Shown: positions 24,515-33,672 of the stretch, in pieces
Numbering within the stretch: the stretch's first letter is position 1
Layout of the letters: each line of letters opens with the position of its first letter
Position numbers and translations under genes: made by a program
The notes under the pieces: model-generated
The model's database searches: none
What the model saw: the letters and a program-made list of their open reading frames with translations, nothing else
Told to the model about the DNA's origin: nothing
NCBI RefSeq assembly: GCF_963678635.1
Contig: NC_087062.1
Coordinates: 71,391,345-71,455,344 of the forward strand
Origin: Symsagittifera roscoffensis
Lineage: Eukaryota; Xenacoelomorpha; Acoela; Convolutidae
Direction of reading: 5' to 3'
Length of the DNA stretch: 64,000 bases

Positions 24515-24980
24515 TGTGCGCGTCAATCTCCAAGATTACAAAAAAACGGTTTTTAAACACTTTAATTAATGAGTATTTTCTCGGCAAAATAACTCCGGAA
24601 ATTTGAAAATATAAGGATAGTTTATAATGTTTAACAAGCTTTATCATCGGTAACATCGGCCACAATAAACTGCATAACTCAAAGCAAGCTGCAAAAATGG
24701 CCAGTATTTGTCCTTGAGACAAATTGCTCTTTTTAAAGGTCAGCCTTAACCAAGGCTGAACCAAATTAGAGCGAAAAGATGGTTAAAATGGGTTTTGGGG
24801 GGGACCGAACCTGGTTACGGAGCATCCCATCAAGTTCGGTGCACATTCGAGTTCTAGAAAGGAAATGACCTAGGCGGGATTCGAACCGGCGCCGAAACCG
24901 CCGGGATGCACCATGTATACGCTCGGCTACTGTCCCTATATGCATTTATACTCTCGCACATTTACATTTGCGCTGCAACA
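24515..24980 (-). repeat. BEL/Pao 3' LTR (466 bp)
   Basis: On the minus strand the LTR starts TGTTGCAGCG right after the polypurine tract and ends GACGCGCACA, giving TG...CA ends. Bases 24515-24908 match 33079-33472. It contains a tRNA-like block, with GGTTCGAATCC on the minus strand. The last codons of pol overlap it by 19 bases. Confidence 0.93.
24845..24945 (-). other. tRNA-like segment inside the LTR
   Basis: On the minus strand TAGCCGAGCG (box-A-like) is followed about 30 bases later by GGTTCGAATCCCG, an exact Pol III box-B match. Acceptor arms do not pair well, so this is not an intact tRNA gene. It could be a captured tRNA or tRNA-derived SINE fragment, or a chance match. The right LTR carries the same box-B, and the gap begins just after it. 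Confidence 0.45.
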
Positions 24981-27193
24981 TCCTCCGCCCCTAAAGACGG
25001 AAGAACAGGTGCGAGTTTTACGGTCGGTCGTATCAGCTCGCTCGTAACAGTTTTGATATCGGCGGATCGGGCGCATCCGTCTTTGCCGTAGTGTAGTTTA
25101 GCAATACGGGCGAGTGGGTAATGCCCACGTGGGCTGTCGGGTTCGACTACCCAAACCAAGTCGCCGGTTTTCAGTGTGACATCCGAATCATTATGCCACT
25201 TTGCTCTCTTGTTGAGAGATGGTACATATTCACGCAGCCAGCGTGACCAAACTGCGTTAGCGTACGATTGTGCTCTGGCGTAACGCTTTTTATAATCAAA
25301 GTTATCTTCGAAACTTAACGACGGGAAGCTAGCTGCGCTGTGACCGAGAATGAAGTGATTCGGGGTGAGTGCCTCTAGGTCGTGCGGATCGGAACTGACC
25401 GGAGTGATCGGTCTTGCGTTAAGTAATTGTTCAACTAGGCAGAGCGTTGTTCCTAGAACTTCCTCAGTTAATCTCCTGTTGCCTAATATGTCGTACAACA
25501 CTCGCTTAACACTTCTCACTAGCCGCTCCCAGGCGCCACCGTGATGAGGGGCACTGGGCGGGTTAAACTTCCACTTAATGCCTTTGTGGACGAAAACGGC
25601 CGGGGCGAATTTGTTCCAATTTTGGACACAGGATAGGAGCTCCTTTTGAGCACCAACAAAATTCGTGCCATTGTCAGAAAGAATGGTTTTGGGGGTACCT
25701 CGCCTTGCAATAAATCGCTCTACGCCCATGACGCAGGAACTAGTATCGAGAGATGGAACCAACTCGATGTGAACTGCTCGAGTCGTGAGGCAGGTAAATA
25801 GGAAACCCCATCTCTTTTCGGTACTTCGGCGTATTGGCACTTGAAACGGGCCAAAGTAATCAACACCTGTGTTGGAGAAGGGAGGCTGCTTGTAACCCAG
25901 TCTTCCAATCGGTAGGTCAGACATAATGGGCACAACTGTTTTTGCTTTGCGCTTACGGCATGTTATGCAAGTATTTTCGATGTTCCCAAGTAACCAGCGC
26001 AACTTCAGAACAATGTATTTCAACTGAACTACAGCACGCATGTAATCCAACCCCTGATGTGCATGTTGAAAGTGCATATGCCTAATCAACATATGAGCAA
26101 CTCGGTGTCGACCATCCAGTATTATTGGATGTTTGCTATCAAAGTCGGTATCAACAAGACGGCTGATACGTCCAGTTGAACGCAGGATGCCAGCTGGGCC
26201 GATGAACGGAGAATATTTAGCAATCCGACTTTTCTTTGTTATCAGTTTATCGGACTGAAGTATTTTCACTTCGGCAGGAAATGATTCGGACTGAGCGAGA
26301 TAAATGAGCTTCTGCTCGGCAATATCTAACTCGGACGGGTCGGTTATTTCAAGCGTTTTTGTACGGAAGTGTTTATGCGATGGTAGCACACGAAGCATAA
26401 ACGCTAAAACACGTTTGTATTTTACAATTGAGCTGAATTTATCCCAATTTTTAAACAGACGGATTGACGGCGCTTTCTCAGATGAAGCATCAACAACAAA
26501 CGTAGATGCAGTCTCAAGGCATGTATCAATGTCACAGAGTGGGCCTTTTAATTGGATCTTTTTGATGACATCAGTGTTCGGCTTGAATGGCCAATCACAT
26601 GTCCTCAATATACTAGGGCCTCTAACCCAGCTGCTATCCTTGAGGGCTTCCGAAGAAATCCCTCGTGTGCCGGTATCGGCTGGGTTATCACCACTGAGTA
26701 CATGATTCCATTGATCAATGGTGGTGGACTCCAAGATTTCACCAGTGCGGTTTCCAACAAACACAGGAAGTTTGTTGCACGAGTTAAGCCACTGGAGAAC
26801 GGTGGTAGAATCAGTCCACATGAATACATTGCTTACTTTGAACGTAAGCGCTTTCAAAATCTCTTCTTTGAGTCGAGTCGCAAGCAGAGCAGCCTGAAGC
26901 TCTAACTTGGGAATGGAGAGCATCTTCATATGCGCTACACGGGCTTTCCCAAATACAAAAGCTAACTCGGTCTTTTGCGATTTAGCAAGTCGGGCTCGGA
27001 GAAACGATACGGCGCAAAAAACGTCCTGCGAACTATCACCGAACGTGTGAAGTTCACAGCGGTCGAACGGTTCGGTAAAGTAGCTACGAGGTATCGTCAG
27101 AGTACCTAATAGTGGAAGTCCTGAGTGCCAATCTAGAAATTGTTGTTTAATTTCCTCTGGGAGATCATCATCCCACTTTTGACCACTGATTCT
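24962..27193 (-). CDS. pol: BEL/Pao pol, RNase H and integrase part
   Basis: This 743-codon open segment lies in the same frame as the upstream gag-pol segment and is separated from it by one TAG (27194-27196). Its N-terminal third is RNase H-like: HTFGDSS, then SIPKLELQAALL and MWTDSTTVLQWL. The integrase follows, with a zinc-binding HHCC pattern (HMHFQHAHQG ... CITCRKR) and a DDE core: TGVDYFGPF, SDNGTNFVGA and GGAWERLVRSV. The tail is LKTGDLVWV ... PRGHYPLARI ... LIRPTVKL, the BEL/Pao integrase C-terminal domain. It inserts element cDNA into chromosomes. The stop codon (24962-24964) lies just inside the 3' LTR. No further stop interrupts it. No env-like gene follows. Confidence 0.92.
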   Translation of the reverse strand, partial: RISGQKWDDDLPEEIKQQFLDWHSGLPLLGTLTIPRSYFTEPFDRCELHTFGDSSQDVFCAVSFLRARLAKSQKTELAFVFGKARVAHMKMLSIPKLELQAALLATRLKEEILKALTFKVSNVFMWTDSTTVLQWLNSCNKLPVFVGNRTGEILESTTIDQWNHVLSGDNPADTGTRGISSEALKDSSWVRGPSILRTCDWPFKPNTDVIKKIQLKGPLCDIDTCLETASTFVVDASSEKAPSIRLFKNWDKFSSIVKYKRVLAFMLRVLPSHKHFRTKTLEITDPSELDIAEQKLIYLAQSESFPAEVKILQSDKLITKKSRIAKYSPFIGPAGILRSTGRISRLVDTDFDSKHPIILDGRHRVAHMLIRHMHFQHAHQGLDYMRAVVQLKYIVLKLRWLLGNIENTCITCRKRKAKTVVPIMSDLPIGRLGYKQPPFSNTGVDYFGPFQVPIRRSTEKRWGFLFTCLTTRAVHIELVPSLDTSSCVMGVERFIARRGTPKTILSDNGTNFVGAQKELLSCVQNWNKFAPAVFVHKGIKWKFNPPSAPHHGGAWERLVRSVKRVLYDILGNRRLTEEVLGTTLCLVEQLLNARPITPVSSDPHDLEALTPNHFILGHSAASFPSLSFEDNFDYKKRYARAQSYANAVWSRWLREYVPSLNKRAKWHNDSDVTLKTGDLVWVVEPDSPRGHYPLARIAKLHYGKDGCARSADIKTVTSELIRPTVKLAPVLPSLGAEDVAAQM
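24981..24992 (-). other. BEL/Pao polypurine tract
   Basis: AGGGGCGGAGGA on the minus strand, abutting the TG start of the 3' LTR. It is the expected primer for plus-strand DNA synthesis and lies within the last pol codons. Confidence 0.85.
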
Positions 27194-27196
27194 CTA
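27194..27196 (-). other. in-frame TAG between RT and RNase H
   Basis: A single amber codon in an otherwise continuous pol frame: ARLLLKDI, TAG, RISGQKWDDDLPEE. It falls in the RT-RNase H connection. A point mutation is the simplest cause; readthrough is possible but unsupported. Confidence 0.9.
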
Positions 27197-30100
27197 TATG
27201 TCTTTTAGTAAAAGGCGCGCTTTCACAGTATATGGAGCTACCAGTCCTATTGGATCAAAAACTGAGGAAACAAAACTCAACACGGTGCGTTGAGTAATTG
27301 CTTTATCTAGTGGTCGATCAACACCTCTACTTACTACTAGGGTATCTTTTACATGATCCCACCTGAGACCAGGAACATGCGACGATTGGTCTGGACTCTT
27401 ACAAATATCCTTAACTGACGGGTTGGACTCACAGTTGTCCGGATTAAGAGCGGTTGTAACTTCGGGTACATTGCTAACAAACTTTGTCAGGTTAAACCCA
27501 CCTAATTTGAGCATTGCGACTAAGTCTTTACTTAGGCTAAGAGCGTCAGCGGTATTTTCGAACGAGTCAAGATAGTCGTCCATGTAAAACTTCTGGACAA
27601 CGGCTGAAGCGGCTTCGGGGTATTCAGCTTGATTATCAGAAGCAGTTTTTTGTAGCGCGAAATTCGCACAAGTTGGCGAATCACGAGCGCCAAAAATATG
27701 ACGGGTGTATTGGTGAACCACCACACTTGAAGTGGGGTCCTCCCGCCACAAAAAACGGAGAGACGGTTGATCTCGCGCAAGTACTCCAACTTGTAAGAAC
27801 ATACCTTCTATGTCCGCTGAGACGGCGTACTTGTGTTGACGGAACCTCAACAGTACAAAAATAAGATTTTGAAGGAGATCCGGGCCAACCAAGAGAGATC
27901 TATTTAAGGAAGTGCCATGAAATTTGGATGCTCCATTGAGCACACGGCGCACGTTCCCGGGTTTGTTCGGGTTCAAAACCGGATGGTGTGGAAGATACCA
28001 CTCACGTTCGGCTCGTGAGCTGGGATCGTGCGGGTTGACGGTTATGACATATCCTTTACTTATATCTTCTCTGATTGTTTCGGTATACTTCTCGCGAAGT
28101 AACGGATCTTTATCTAATCTTTTCTCTAACGACTTTAATTGGGCTAATGAAGAATAATAATTGTTAGGCAAGCTAACATCATTATCACTCCACAGCATCG
28201 GTACAGTGTAACGCTCACCATCGTGAACGGTTTCAGTTTTTAGGATCGACAAAGCACGCTTGTCTGCGGCGGAACGGGCATCTACTTGCTTGAACGCACC
28301 ATACGACTCTAACTCATACCAAGTTTTGATTTGGTCGGTCAGAGAAGTATCGTCCGTAACGCAGTTAAAGGAAGAAGAATTTAAGGACGAACGATCAGGA
28401 GACGGACCACTAATGACCCAACCTATCGGAAGTCGGACGGCGCACGGTGAGTCAAGTTCATCTCCGAAGACATGTTCGAGGGGTCTTATCGCATGATAGA
28501 AGTCCTGTCCTATAACTATCTCAATCTCTTTGTAATTATACGTAGTCGTCTTTAACGGGGCTAGTTGCGGATATTTGACCTGCAATTCGGAAACGTTTAT
28601 AACATCGGGTCCTATATACATGTTGTGCTTAACGAAAGCGACAAACGAAAACGAAAATTCACTTTCATTGGGCTTTGCGGAAACTTTCAAGTGAACTCGT
28701 TGAGTTTTAGATACCTTGGTTGAGTTAAAACCATCGGTCGTAACATTTACGGGCGTGCCAACTAATTTCAGACGTTCAACGAGTGCCGCGGAAACCCAAG
28801 AATGAGTGGAACCGGTGTCACAAAGTGCTAGTGCATTCGAATTTTCCGAACCAGAGGACACATCTACCAACGCAACGGGAAGAATACCTTTTGCAGTTCC
28901 CTCACAAGGTTTAACACAAGCTGCGTTATTTGCAGAAGTAGTGTTTGTATTAGTTTGAGTCGATGGTGATCGGTCGGCCTCTTTGGGCGGGAAAACTTTC
29001 TCGGCTCCATGAAGAAGCACATTGTGAGTGCTCTCACAGTCCTGTTTTGGGCATTTTCTTGCCCTTTGGCACTTTCGGAAGGTATGGTTGCCTTGTAAAC
29101 AAGAAAAACAGAGCTTTTGTTCTGCTACATATTTAGCCCTTTGTGTTGCGTTTTTCTCTTTGAACACGGAACAGTTCCAGAGTGCATGCTGCCCTTTGCA
29201 TAGCGAGCATGGAGGAAACCTTGTCTTTTCTCTAATTTTCTCATCCTTAGAACTTACCTTAGTGTTACCTGCAAGCACTTTTGTAACTACTTTTTGTTTA
29301 ACTGGTTCTTCAGACTTACCCTTAGAATTGATCGTTTTCAGCCTCTCATGACCCTCCGCTTTTTCTTTGAGCCATTCATTGAAATCTAGCAGAGTTGGTC
29401 TATGCCATTGGCGTCTTACGGTTTGCATCGACCATGCCTCCTTAAGGTTCGGGGGAAGCTTACTCACAGCCTGATTCAGTAAGTTAACACTTTTCAGGTC
29501 GTCGTTAAAAGACAGAGACTTGAATACGGCAACAAGTCCAGAAATTGCAGAGGAAAATCCAATTACATTTTCCGAGTTATGCATTTTCAGCGGCGGAAAA
29601 TTACTCAATTTATCTAGGTGAGCCCCTACTACAGCATGCGGCTGCCCGAATTTTCTTTGAAGAGTTGCTAATGCGTCTTTATATAGTACTCCGCTATAGC
29701 TATACTCAGCGATTGCGGATTTTGCTTTACCCACTACGAGCGTTTTCAGATAGGTAAGCTTTTCATCGTCACTGAGTATGGCTGAATCGACCGTCGATGT
29801 GAATTGCCCAAACCACTCATGCCAATTAAGTGGGTTGCCATCGAACTGGGTCAGCTTCCACTCAGGGAGATGATCTTTTCGGCTGTGCATGAGTATATTA
29901 ACCAACTCTCGTGTCGAAAGTGGACGCTCGACGTCTGCACCAGGTAAATTACCGGGAGTTGGCTCTGTGTAATTCGAAGAGTTACCGTGACAATCAGGAA
30001 CGAACGGTTGATTAGCATGTGAAAAGTTTTCAGGCTGCGCAAAGAACACAGTCCCTCCACTTGTATAAGGAACAAAATTATTCGTAGGAACAATCGGAGT

Positions 30101-30481
30101 TACTGCGGAGAAAACAGTTGTCGAAGGAACGTAGTGCTGTTGAGTTGACATTAAAGGGGTAGCAACAGCTGGTCTCCACAAATTACTATAAGGATTGTAG
30201 TGGTCACTTGAAAAGTTATAACTACTAACGGGAACACCCATATGTTGTTGCGATGGGGCTACAGGTGCTTGGTAGCCAGCTACTACTGATCCTGCAGTGT
30301 GATGACTTGAAGAAACATGATTAACTGCTGTTGATGCAGGAACAAACGGTGTTACACCAGAAGGAACTTCTGCAGATGATGGCGGAGCAAAATAGTTTTC
30401 AGAAGTTACCGGGACTACTGAACCTGTGTTTGGATTGCCTAGCACCCCGGATGAGTGGACAAAAAAGTTTGCTGAGGCAAA
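27194..30481 (-). CDS. BEL/Pao gag (C-terminal)-protease-RT
   Basis: About 1,095 codons. The first ~170 residues are Ser/Pro/Gln-rich. Next comes a gag core (LPEWKLTQFDGNPLNWHEWF, DUF1759 type), two Cys/His knuckles (CSLCKGQHALWNC and CFSCLQGNHTFRKC), and an aspartic protease (ALCDTGSTHSWVS). Reverse transcriptase follows, with ADIEGMFLQVGV and KFYMDDYLDS carrying the catalytic DD, and the frame ends at PIGLVAPYTVKARLLLKDI before TAG. The open frame begins right after a TAA (30482-30484) and has no ATG near its start, so it must be entered from the upstream gag frame by a -1 shift. BEL/Pao elements normally encode one gag-pol polyprotein, so the split is either programmed or an indel. Confidence 0.92.
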   Translation of the reverse strand, partial: FASANFFVHSSGVLGNPNTGSVVPVTSENYFAPPSSAEVPSGVTPFVPASTAVNHVSSSHHTAGSVVAGYQAPVAPSQQHMGVPVSSYNFSSDHYNPYSNLWRPAVATPLMSTQQHYVPSTTVFSAVTPIVPTNNFVPYTSGGTVFFAQPENFSHANQPFVPDCHGNSSNYTEPTPGNLPGADVERPLSTRELVNILMHSRKDHLPEWKLTQFDGNPLNWHEWFGQFTSTVDSAILSDDEKLTYLKTLVVGKAKSAIAEYSYSGVLYKDALATLQRKFGQPHAVVGAHLDKLSNFPPLKMHNSENVIGFSSAISGLVAVFKSLSFNDDLKSVNLLNQAVSKLPPNLKEAWSMQTVRRQWHRPTLLDFNEWLKEKAEGHERLKTINSKGKSEEPVKQKVVTKVLAGNTKVSSKDEKIREKTRFPPCSLCKGQHALWNCSVFKEKNATQRAKYVAEQKLCFSCLQGNHTFRKCQRARKCPKQDCESTHNVLLHGAEKVFPPKEADRSPSTQTNTNTTSANNAACVKPCEGTAKGILPVALVDVSSGSENSNALALCDTGSTHSWVSAALVERLKLVGTPVNVTTDGFNSTKVSKTQRVHLKVSAKPNESEFSFSFVAFVKHNMYIGPDVINVSELQVKYPQLAPLKTTTYNYKEIEIVIGQDFYHAIRPLEHVFGDELDSPCAVRLPIGWVISGPSPDRSSLNSSSFNCVTDDTSLTDQIKTWYELESYGAFKQVDARSAADKRALSILKTETVHDGERYTVPMLWSDNDVSLPNNYYSSLAQLKSLEKRLDKDPLLREKYTETIREDISKGYVITVNPHDPSSRAEREWYLPHHPVLNPNKPGNVRRVLNGASKFHGTSLNRSLLVGPDLLQNLIFVLLRFRQHKYAVSADIEGMFLQVGVLARDQPSLRFLWREDPTSSVVVHQYTRHIFGARDSPTCANFALQKTASDNQAEYPEAASAVVQKFYMDDYLDSFENTADALSLSKDLVAMLKLGGFNLTKFVSNVPEVTTALNPDNCESNPSVKDICKSPDQSSHVPGLRWDHVKDTLVVSRGVDRPLDKAITQRTVLSFVSSVFDPIGLVAPYTVKARLLLKDI

Positions 30482-31344
30482 TTATTAGAAACAGGTTGAA
30501 TGACCTGCTGTAACCCTACTGGATGGTTAACGGAAACCTGCGATCGGACCAAATTCGACAAATTATGATGTTGTCCGTGAATGTGGTTACTGTAATACAA
30601 TCCCGGATCACTAGAAGCTGCGTGGCCGTTATTTAGGCCTGTAAAACTTGATGAGACCAAGTAATTTGTTGATGCAGGATAAGTTGCCTCAGGAGCTGTT
30701 GAACGAACGTGCTGCTCTTGATTGGGAACTACAACAGCATCAGGCTGATTGTGGTCGACAGATTCGACCCAGTGACGCGTACGATCCTTTTCGTCTATTG
30801 ATAGTTGTGGAGAGATTCGAGTTAAACCACTTTCCTCAGCATTCTCACTGATTTCCGACAACTCATCTTCTAACTCAAGCCCTTTCAACTCAATTTCTGC
30901 CAGTTTTTTCCTGTGTTCTTCAGCCAATTCTTCCAACTCTAAACGGCTTTGTTGTTCTTTCAGTCTTAATGATACCTTTGCCTGCCTCTCAAGTTCCTCT
31001 TGTTGTTTCTTTAAAATCATTAAATCGCGCTTTTTCTCAGAAAGTGTTTTCGACGGAGCGGCGGTATAACTAGATTTCTGAGAGCCCGATTGCTGATGTC
31101 GGCTGCTTCGATGCGACAACTTAGAGCGGGTACCTGTTTTATGCGACCGGGGTTTTTCACTTTTTTCAGAATGATGAGAAACTTTTGAGCTGCTATCAAT
31201 TTTGTCCGGATCTGTTACTGCCTCAAAACTTGTTTTATATGTGATAGCTTCCTGCAAAACTTTATCGTTGCTTTGAGTCAACTTATGAAGCCACATATCC
31301 TGTGCCGGTATCAATTCGTCGGGATTGGCACTTTTTGCAGCCAT
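30439..31344 (-). CDS. gag: BEL/Pao gag, N-terminal part
   Basis: About 301 residues from ATG 31342-31344 (MAAKSANPDEL). Residues ~30-100 are Ser/Lys-rich, and ~100-170 form a long Lys/Glu/Leu-rich coiled coil (KKQQEELERQAKVSLRLKE). A low-complexity Gln/Asn/His-rich tail ends PQQTFLSTHPGC. The gag core domain lies in the next frame (-1). The two frames overlap at 30439-30481, which contains T TTT TTG in gag phase (30460-30466). Upstream, an overlapping 85-codon frame may be the true gag start. It would form the capsid with the downstream part. Confidence 0.8.
   Translation of the reverse strand: MAAKSANPDELIPAQDMWLHKLTQSNDKVLQEAITYKTSFEAVTDPDKIDSSSKVSHHSEKSEKPRSHKTGTRSKLSHRSSRHQQSGSQKSSYTAAPSKTLSEKKRDLMILKKQQEELERQAKVSLRLKEQQSRLELEELAEEHRKKLAEIELKGLELEDELSEISENAEESGLTRISPQLSIDEKDRTRHWVESVDHNQPDAVVVPNQEQHVRSTAPEATYPASTNYLVSSSFTGLNNGHAASSDPGLYYSNHIHGQHHNLSNLVRSQVSVNHPVGLQQVIQPVSNNLPQQTFLSTHPGC
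30460..30466 (-). promoter_or_regulatory. possible -1 frameshift site T TTT TTG
   Basis: Read in gag phase, the minus strand gives T TTT TTG within the 43-base overlap of the gag and gag-pol frames. A -1 slip here enters the downstream frame exactly. This fits the X XXY YYZ pattern but is also a homopolymer where a one-base error or deletion is likely. No clear downstream stem was worked out. Confidence 0.4.
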
Positions 31345-31349
31345 ATCAA

Positions 31350-31607
31350 TCAACTCAGATTTATCTCGACCGCTTGCTCTATATAGTTCATACCTTTTTC
31401 AATATAAATATCAATTTTTGAGCAACGACTCTGACTCTCTATGTATTCTAAAATTATCTCGTGGCATTTATAAAGTTCGTTTTCGAGAGTGCTACGTTTC
31501 TCAAACAACTTCTTAATTTTCTTCTGAAACTTAACTTCCATGCTTAATAATTTCAGAAATAAACGACTCTCAGAACATACTGTATTTTCACTCAAGTAAA
31601 TCCACAA
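31350..31607 (-). CDS. upstream ORF or displaced gag N-terminus of BEL/Pao
   Basis: An 85-codon frame rich in Lys, Glu and Ile (an internal Met starts MEVKFQKKIKKLFEKRSTLE), predicted helical and ending EQAVEINLS. It overlaps the start region of the gag frame, which is -1 relative to it. Helical charged N-termini are usual in BEL/Pao gag, so it may be the real gag start separated by a frame change, or an upstream ORF in the leader. Confidence 0.45.
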   Translation of the reverse strand: MWIYLSENTVCSESRLFLKLLSMEVKFQKKIKKLFEKRSTLENELYKCHEIILEYIESQSRCSKIDIYIEKGMNYIEQAVEINLS

Positions 31608-33055
31608 ACTTTTACCTGGCGTTAAAGTTAAAGCTTAAACTGGGCTTTGTGAAACAAGTCTCTTTCACGCGCTTTTGGGACGGTGCGGATAGTATACGGA
31701 GCGCGTGATCCAAGGAACTAGCTCCTAGAATGAATACCATACACTCAAGAGACCTATGCGTCGGCTACGTTACGCTAAAGTACCAATGGGGTGGGGAAAT
31801 TAAGTAGGTAGGTTGAACTCCAACAACGCACACGGAGTAAACCTGAGGATGAAAGAATTCAACTTAACTCACTTAATATCACCGTACCTGACCACTTAAC
31901 ATTAGTGTCGCGCAACGAAGTCAATAATCGGACGGGCTGAAACGGCTTATATTTACTTGAAGCGAACTGGCTCACAGTTTCACCAATGTGGGCGGGGGAG
32001 CAGGCAATTTGGTTAAGTTCCAACAACACACGCGGAAAAAACCTGAGGATGAAAAAACTCAACTTAATTTGCCTGATATTTTGCTACCAGACCACTTACA
32101 ATAAGGTTGGTGTCATGTTACAGCACAGTTTCGCAGAATTATGGGGACGTTTTAACGAATATTTTGGCGATTTTTTACTTTTTTTCCCAAAATTTTTTGG
32201 AAAACTTTGGTCAGCAGGTTCGAGTCGTAAACCAATCCAAAAAACTGTTCTAGTACCCCTTGTCTATGATCCGATTTTTTGGATTTTCAATCCGCTCACA
32301 ATTACCCAAAATTTGTGGTATCGGGAAAATTACCACTTGTAGCTTGCTTTGAGTTGGGATACACAATAAGACACCGTATGTAATTTTATTGCACAAAAAA
32401 GTTTATAGATGAGTCTTACAGTTTTTTGACGATTTTGGAGATTTTCGGCACCGGAAGAAGTTTCTCTCTCACGAGTCGGAACAACTGCACTCACGAGCCT
32501 AGCAGCTACACTCACAATCAGATCCGACCCAACTGTGCTGAAGAGTCTGAACACGTGAACTCACAGAGTCTTCAATCCACGTCACCTGAAGTGCTCTCTG
32601 AAGTGCTGTCTCGTTCACCTGTACAACTGCACCCACAGAGTCTTCAACTCACAATAACACCTGAAGTGCTGTCTCGTTCGCCTGTTTGGGGAGTCAATAG
32701 TTTCACTGCTTTGGTTAACTTACACCGTCGCACATCAACTGGCAATGGTGATACCTGCTTCACTTCGGTTAACTGACACCACCGCGAATCAACAAGTAAT
32801 GGTATATCTGCCAAATAGGGATCGGTATCGGCTTAATTCAACCTGGGTGACGCCGTCGCATATCAACCGGCAGTGGTAATATCTGCTGAGTAGTGATCGA
32901 TATCGGGTCTTCACGAACACTAATTGCAACGAACACACTAACAAATTTTCAAAGGTTCTAATTTGTGTTTAACCTTTTGCTCCCCCACTACCAACGAGGC
33001 TTATAGCGTATGAAAATACGAATACGAGCAATAATTCTGGGGAAACACCAAAAAA
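31608..33055 (-). other. BEL/Pao 5' leader with internal repeats
   Basis: About 1.4 kb between the primer site and gag. It holds a diverged direct repeat (31786-31903 and 31989-32104: ACCTGAGGATGAAA and CTCAACTTAA). A pair of ~60-bp repeats lies at 32560-32685 (CAGAGTCTTCAA ... CACCTGAAGTGCTGTCTCGTTC), and a third set at 32715-32905 (CGTCGCA.ATCAAC.GGCA.TGG). No coding sequence is supported. Confidence 0.6.
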
Positions 33056-33075
33056 GTGTCCCTTGTGGGGCGCCA
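33056..33075 (-). other. BEL/Pao primer-binding site
   Basis: On the minus strand TGGCGCCCCACAAGGG begins three bases after the 5' LTR end. TGG complements the CCA end of a tRNA, and the GGCGCC-type start is usual for BEL and gypsy primer sites. The exact tRNA is not assigned. Confidence 0.85.
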
Positions 33076-33078
33076 AAA

Positions 33079-33472
33079 TGTGCGCGTCAATCTCCAAGAT
33101 TATAAAAAAAAACGGTTTTTAAACACTTTAATTAATGAGTATTTTCTCGGCAAAATAACTCCGGAAATTTGAAAATATAAGGATAATTTATAATGTTTAA
33201 CAAGCTTTATCATCGGTAACATCGGCACAATAAACTGCATAACTCAAAGCAAGCTGCAAAAATGGCCAGTATTTGTCCTTGAGAAAAATTGCTCTTTTTA
33301 AAGGTCAGCCTTAACCAAGGCTGAACCAAATTAGAGCAAAAGACGGTTAAAATGGGTTTGGGGGGGGACCGAACCTGGTTACGGAGCATCCCATCAAGTT
33401 CGGTGCACATTCGAGTTCTAGAAAGGAAATGACCTAGGCGGGATTCGAACCGGCGCCGAAACCGCCGGGACG
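33079..33472 (-). repeat. BEL/Pao 5' LTR (partial, runs into gap)
   Basis: Matches 24515-24908 with about ten differences, mostly single bases and run-length changes. The remaining ~72 bases of a 466-bp LTR would lie in the gap. Confidence 0.92.
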
Positions 33473-33672
33473 NNNNNNNNNNNNNNNNNNNNNNNNNNNN
33501 NNNNNNNNNNNNNNNNNNNNNNNNNNNNNNNNNNNNNNNNNNNNNNNNNNNNNNNNNNNNNNNNNNNNNNNNNNNNNNNNNNNNNNNNNNNNNNNNNNNN
33601 NNNNNNNNNNNNNNNNNNNNNNNNNNNNNNNNNNNNNNNNNNNNNNNNNNNNNNNNNNNNNNNNNNNNNNNN
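33473..33672. other. assembly gap (200 N)
   Basis: Exactly 200 N placed within the 5' LTR. It hides the LTR start and the right target-site flank. Confidence 0.99.

Larger units (their letters stand above)
24515..33472 (-). mobile_element. BEL/Pao LTR retrotransposon
   Basis: Two similar LTRs in direct orientation bound an internal region on the minus strand. In element order: 5' LTR (right copy, cut by the gap), PBS, about 1.4-kb leader, gag, protease, RT, RNase H, integrase, polypurine tract, 3' LTR (left copy). The domain order and the DUF1759-like gag, YMDD RT and C-terminal integrase tail are typical of BEL/Pao. The visible LTR parts differ at roughly ten positions in about 390, so insertion is fairly recent. 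The coding frame is interrupted, so as assembled the copy is not obviously functional. From the LTR length, the right boundary is inferred near 33544 inside the gap. A target duplication cannot be checked for that reason. Confidence 0.95.

Noticed and set aside
24780-24845. 5S rRNA-like block in the LTR (minus strand GAACTTGATGGGATG)
   Set aside because: Only a short word resembles 5S rRNA; the rest does not align.
24845-24945. Intact tRNA gene
   Set aside because: Box B is perfect but the acceptor arms do not pair and the T stem has a mismatch. It is inside an LTR, so it is recorded only as tRNA-like.
27532-29757. Other frames across the BEL/Pao pol region, on both strands
   Set aside because: They are alternative-frame shadows of the gag-pol coding sequence.
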